The translations under genes were made by a program, and so were the position numbers. Below are positions 62,563-64,000 of a stretch of 64,000 bases of DNA, piece by piece (position 1 is the stretch's first letter; each line of letters begins with the position of its first letter). The stretch comes from Persicobacter psychrovividus (GTDB lineage: Bacteria; Bacteroidota; Bacteroidia; Cytophagales; Cyclobacteriaceae), in the NCBI RefSeq assembly GCF_036492425.1, contig NZ_AP025292.1:2232001-2296000 (forward strand), in the 5' to 3' direction. The notes below the pieces were generated by a model. The model was not told where the DNA came from. It searched no databases and saw only the letters and a program-made list of their open reading frames with translations.

Positions 62563-62885
62563 CTTTTAATTGATCCGATTTTATTAAAAAAAAGAATAAC
62601 GACCCCTAAGTGAGATCGTTGCAGATCGGGAAATGTACATGCGCAAGCCAAATACCGAAAGCAAATCGGCCGATCAAGCTGCAGGCATTCCCCCTTAACG
62701 CTAACAAAGATAAACATTTTTTTAAACCGCCCAAAAGAGAAAAGCCCTTGAAGTCAATCGCCTACCCTCAATTATGACACATTTATGTTGAAATGAGAAC
62801 AAAAAAGCATCCGCAAAAATCAGATTTCGCAAAAAATTAAAGTAACTTTACCAAGATGATTTTTGCGATTTTTCAATCTTAATTA
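62563..62885. other. AT-rich divergent spacer, no gene seen
   Basis: A 323-bp region between greA and the TPR gene with no credible ORF. TAACTTTA at about 62840-62847 vaguely resembles a Bacteroidota -7 element for the TPR gene, but there is no convincing -33 partner. Confidence 0.45.
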
Positions 62886-64000
62886 ATGAAGTCAACCCTC
62901 ATATATCTACTGTTTTTTTTAAGCCTAACCGCCTTCAGTTCCCTTGATGCTCAACCGATATCAATGGATAGTCTGAACCAGTTGAGCTTTGACGCCAAAA
63001 TCAACCTGGCCGAGAAGATGGTTCATGACGAACCGAATTTCGCCTATCGTGCGGCAGAAAGCGCCTGGCTGCAGGCGGAATCCGAAGGCAATAAAAAGCG
63101 AATGGGCAGGGCCCTTCCTTACATGAGCCTTGCTTCATTTTATCAGAATTACAAGATTGACGAGCTCAAACATTGTCAGGATGCGGCAGAGTATAATCTT
63201 GGCGCCAAAGACACCCTCGGGCTGATTATCACCAGAAAAACACAAGGATTAATTTCTCAGGGAATAGAGGACTATAGCCGAGCGAAGGGCTTTTTTGAAA
63301 ACGGCCTTACGCTTGCCCAGGCAATTGGCGACCTTTATTACGAACGAGAGATGATGGGGCTGCTGTTAAGTGTTGAATCAATGCTCGGCAACCGGGAAGT
63401 TACCCTTGAATTGGCCAACAGCCTTCAGAAACTCCACACCCAAGATCCCAACGTTACTGTTGTGAAGGCACTCCCAAATCGGCTGGTGGCGAAGTCTTTT
63501 CTTGAAATTGGCAATGCCCTACTGAGAATCAATGAAGAAAACAATGCCGAAACCTACCTGAAAAAGAGTTTGCAGGTCGCGGAGGAATATAATCTTGCCA
63601 AAGGCATTTATGACAGCCAGCAAAGTCTCGGAAAAACTTTTGCAAAAAAGGGAAGCTACGGCATGGCCTTGGTGTATCTGGCAAAAGCACAAGAATACGA
63701 ACGGCTGGCCAATGACAGCACCGCTTTAGCGGCCAACCTGTTACTGATGGGAGAATACAGCTTCAGGCGACAGGCAAAAAACAACTATGAGGACACCAAC
63801 CTGAATAATCAGGCCATCGGTAAAATCCGTGAAGCTTTACAGATCGGCTGGGCGAAAAACCTCAAATACACCCTTCGGGATGGCTATGAGTTGCTTGCAG
63901 AAGTTTATAAGGAGCTGAAGGATTATCCCAAAGCGCAGTCGGCATTGGAGAAACAATGGGAGATCACTTTGCTGATTAATTCTGAGACGCAAAATGGACT
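62886..64000 (+). CDS. Periplasmic TPR protein, 5' part only (continues beyond window)
   Basis: An open frame from the ATG at 62886 runs past the window end, giving about 371 residues without a stop. Residues 1-22 are a signal peptide (MKSTLIYLLFFLSL, ending LDAQP). The rest is helical with TPR-like pairs (FAYRAAESAWLQAESEGNKK, AETYLKKSLQVAEEYNLAKG, YDSQQSLGKTF, MALVYLAKAQEYERLANDST). In Bacteroidota such a front end usually belongs to a hybrid sensor kinase or SpoIIE protein with a membrane helix after the TPRs; the missing 3' end decides. It is divergent from greA. Confidence 0.8.
   Translation, partial: MKSTLIYLLFFLSLTAFSSLDAQPISMDSLNQLSFDAKINLAEKMVHDEPNFAYRAAESAWLQAESEGNKKRMGRALPYMSLASFYQNYKIDELKHCQDAAEYNLGAKDTLGLIITRKTQGLISQGIEDYSRAKGFFENGLTLAQAIGDLYYEREMMGLLLSVESMLGNREVTLELANSLQKLHTQDPNVTVVKALPNRLVAKSFLEIGNALLRINEENNAETYLKKSLQVAEEYNLAKGIYDSQQSLGKTFAKKGSYGMALVYLAKAQEYERLANDSTALAANLLLMGEYSFRRQAKNNYEDTNLNNQAIGKIREALQIGWAKNLKYTLRDGYELLAEVYKELKDYPKAQSALEKQWEITLLINSETQNG

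Overview
The window reads as a chromosomal segment of a Bacteroidota member, most likely a Cytophagales-like marine or environmental lineage. The evidence is an IPExxxVDY-family gene beside acpP-fabF-rnc, a dapA-DUF6913-ligA cluster, a tatD-ansA-exbB-exbD-exbD cluster, an S46 dipeptidyl-peptidase, many outer-membrane barrels and lipoproteins, weak ribosome-binding sites and a TTTG-type promoter before acpP. I cannot assign a genus from the sequence alone. Coding density is high. No rRNA, tRNA or CRISPR array was recognised.

Layout. 1-3160: CheY-like receiver, small conserved protein, MBL-fold hydrolase and an NFACT/RqcH-like protein. 3161-5268: a low-density AT-rich island with a SUKH-type immunity-like gene, a second small immunity-like gene coupled to a 37-codon ORF that looks like a toxin tail, and several palindromic repeats. 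5269-8300: IPExxxVDY gene (minus) divergent from acpP-fabF-rnc. 8352-20996: lipoprotein, aminopeptidase P, a subtilisin-like protease, an HhH/barrel protein with a partner barrel, a YwqK/MORN-type protein, an S46 peptidase, a BamA-like protein and lgt. 20997-21628: repeat-rich spacer with a possible MITE. 21629-30650: nadE, a lipoprotein gene, a group II intron without an intact maturase placed directly after the dapA terminator, dapA-DUF6913-ligA and a saccharopine-dehydrogenase-like gene.

30744-42827: cdd, then the most interesting block, all on the plus strand: cheR, a receiver-less cheB, a membrane GAF protein, a 1126-residue sensor phosphatase (sensor-HAMP-GAF-PAS-PAS-SpoIIE), a SiaB-like kinase and a SiaC-like phosphoprotein. 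After a terminator follow a TerB/ABCG fusion transporter, a lipoprotein and a small secreted protein. The SpoIIE phosphatase, SiaB and SiaC together match the known SiaA-SiaB-SiaC partner-switch module, but no SiaD diguanylate cyclase is present. The output is therefore unknown; the chemotaxis-type methylation genes and the transporter are candidates for input and output.

42918-64000: a LolD/MacB-type ATPase, a large membrane TPR protein, a PlsC-type acyltransferase, an ExbB/ExbD energy-transduction operon, ansA, tatD, a four-gene operon (small protein, DppC-like permease, GAF-SpoIIE phosphatase, polysaccharide deacetylase), a TonB-plug-like CarboxypepD protein, glycosyltransferase and LPG-synthase-like membrane proteins, ruvC, small secreted proteins, a HIT protein, greA, and the 5' part of a periplasmic TPR protein that runs off the window.
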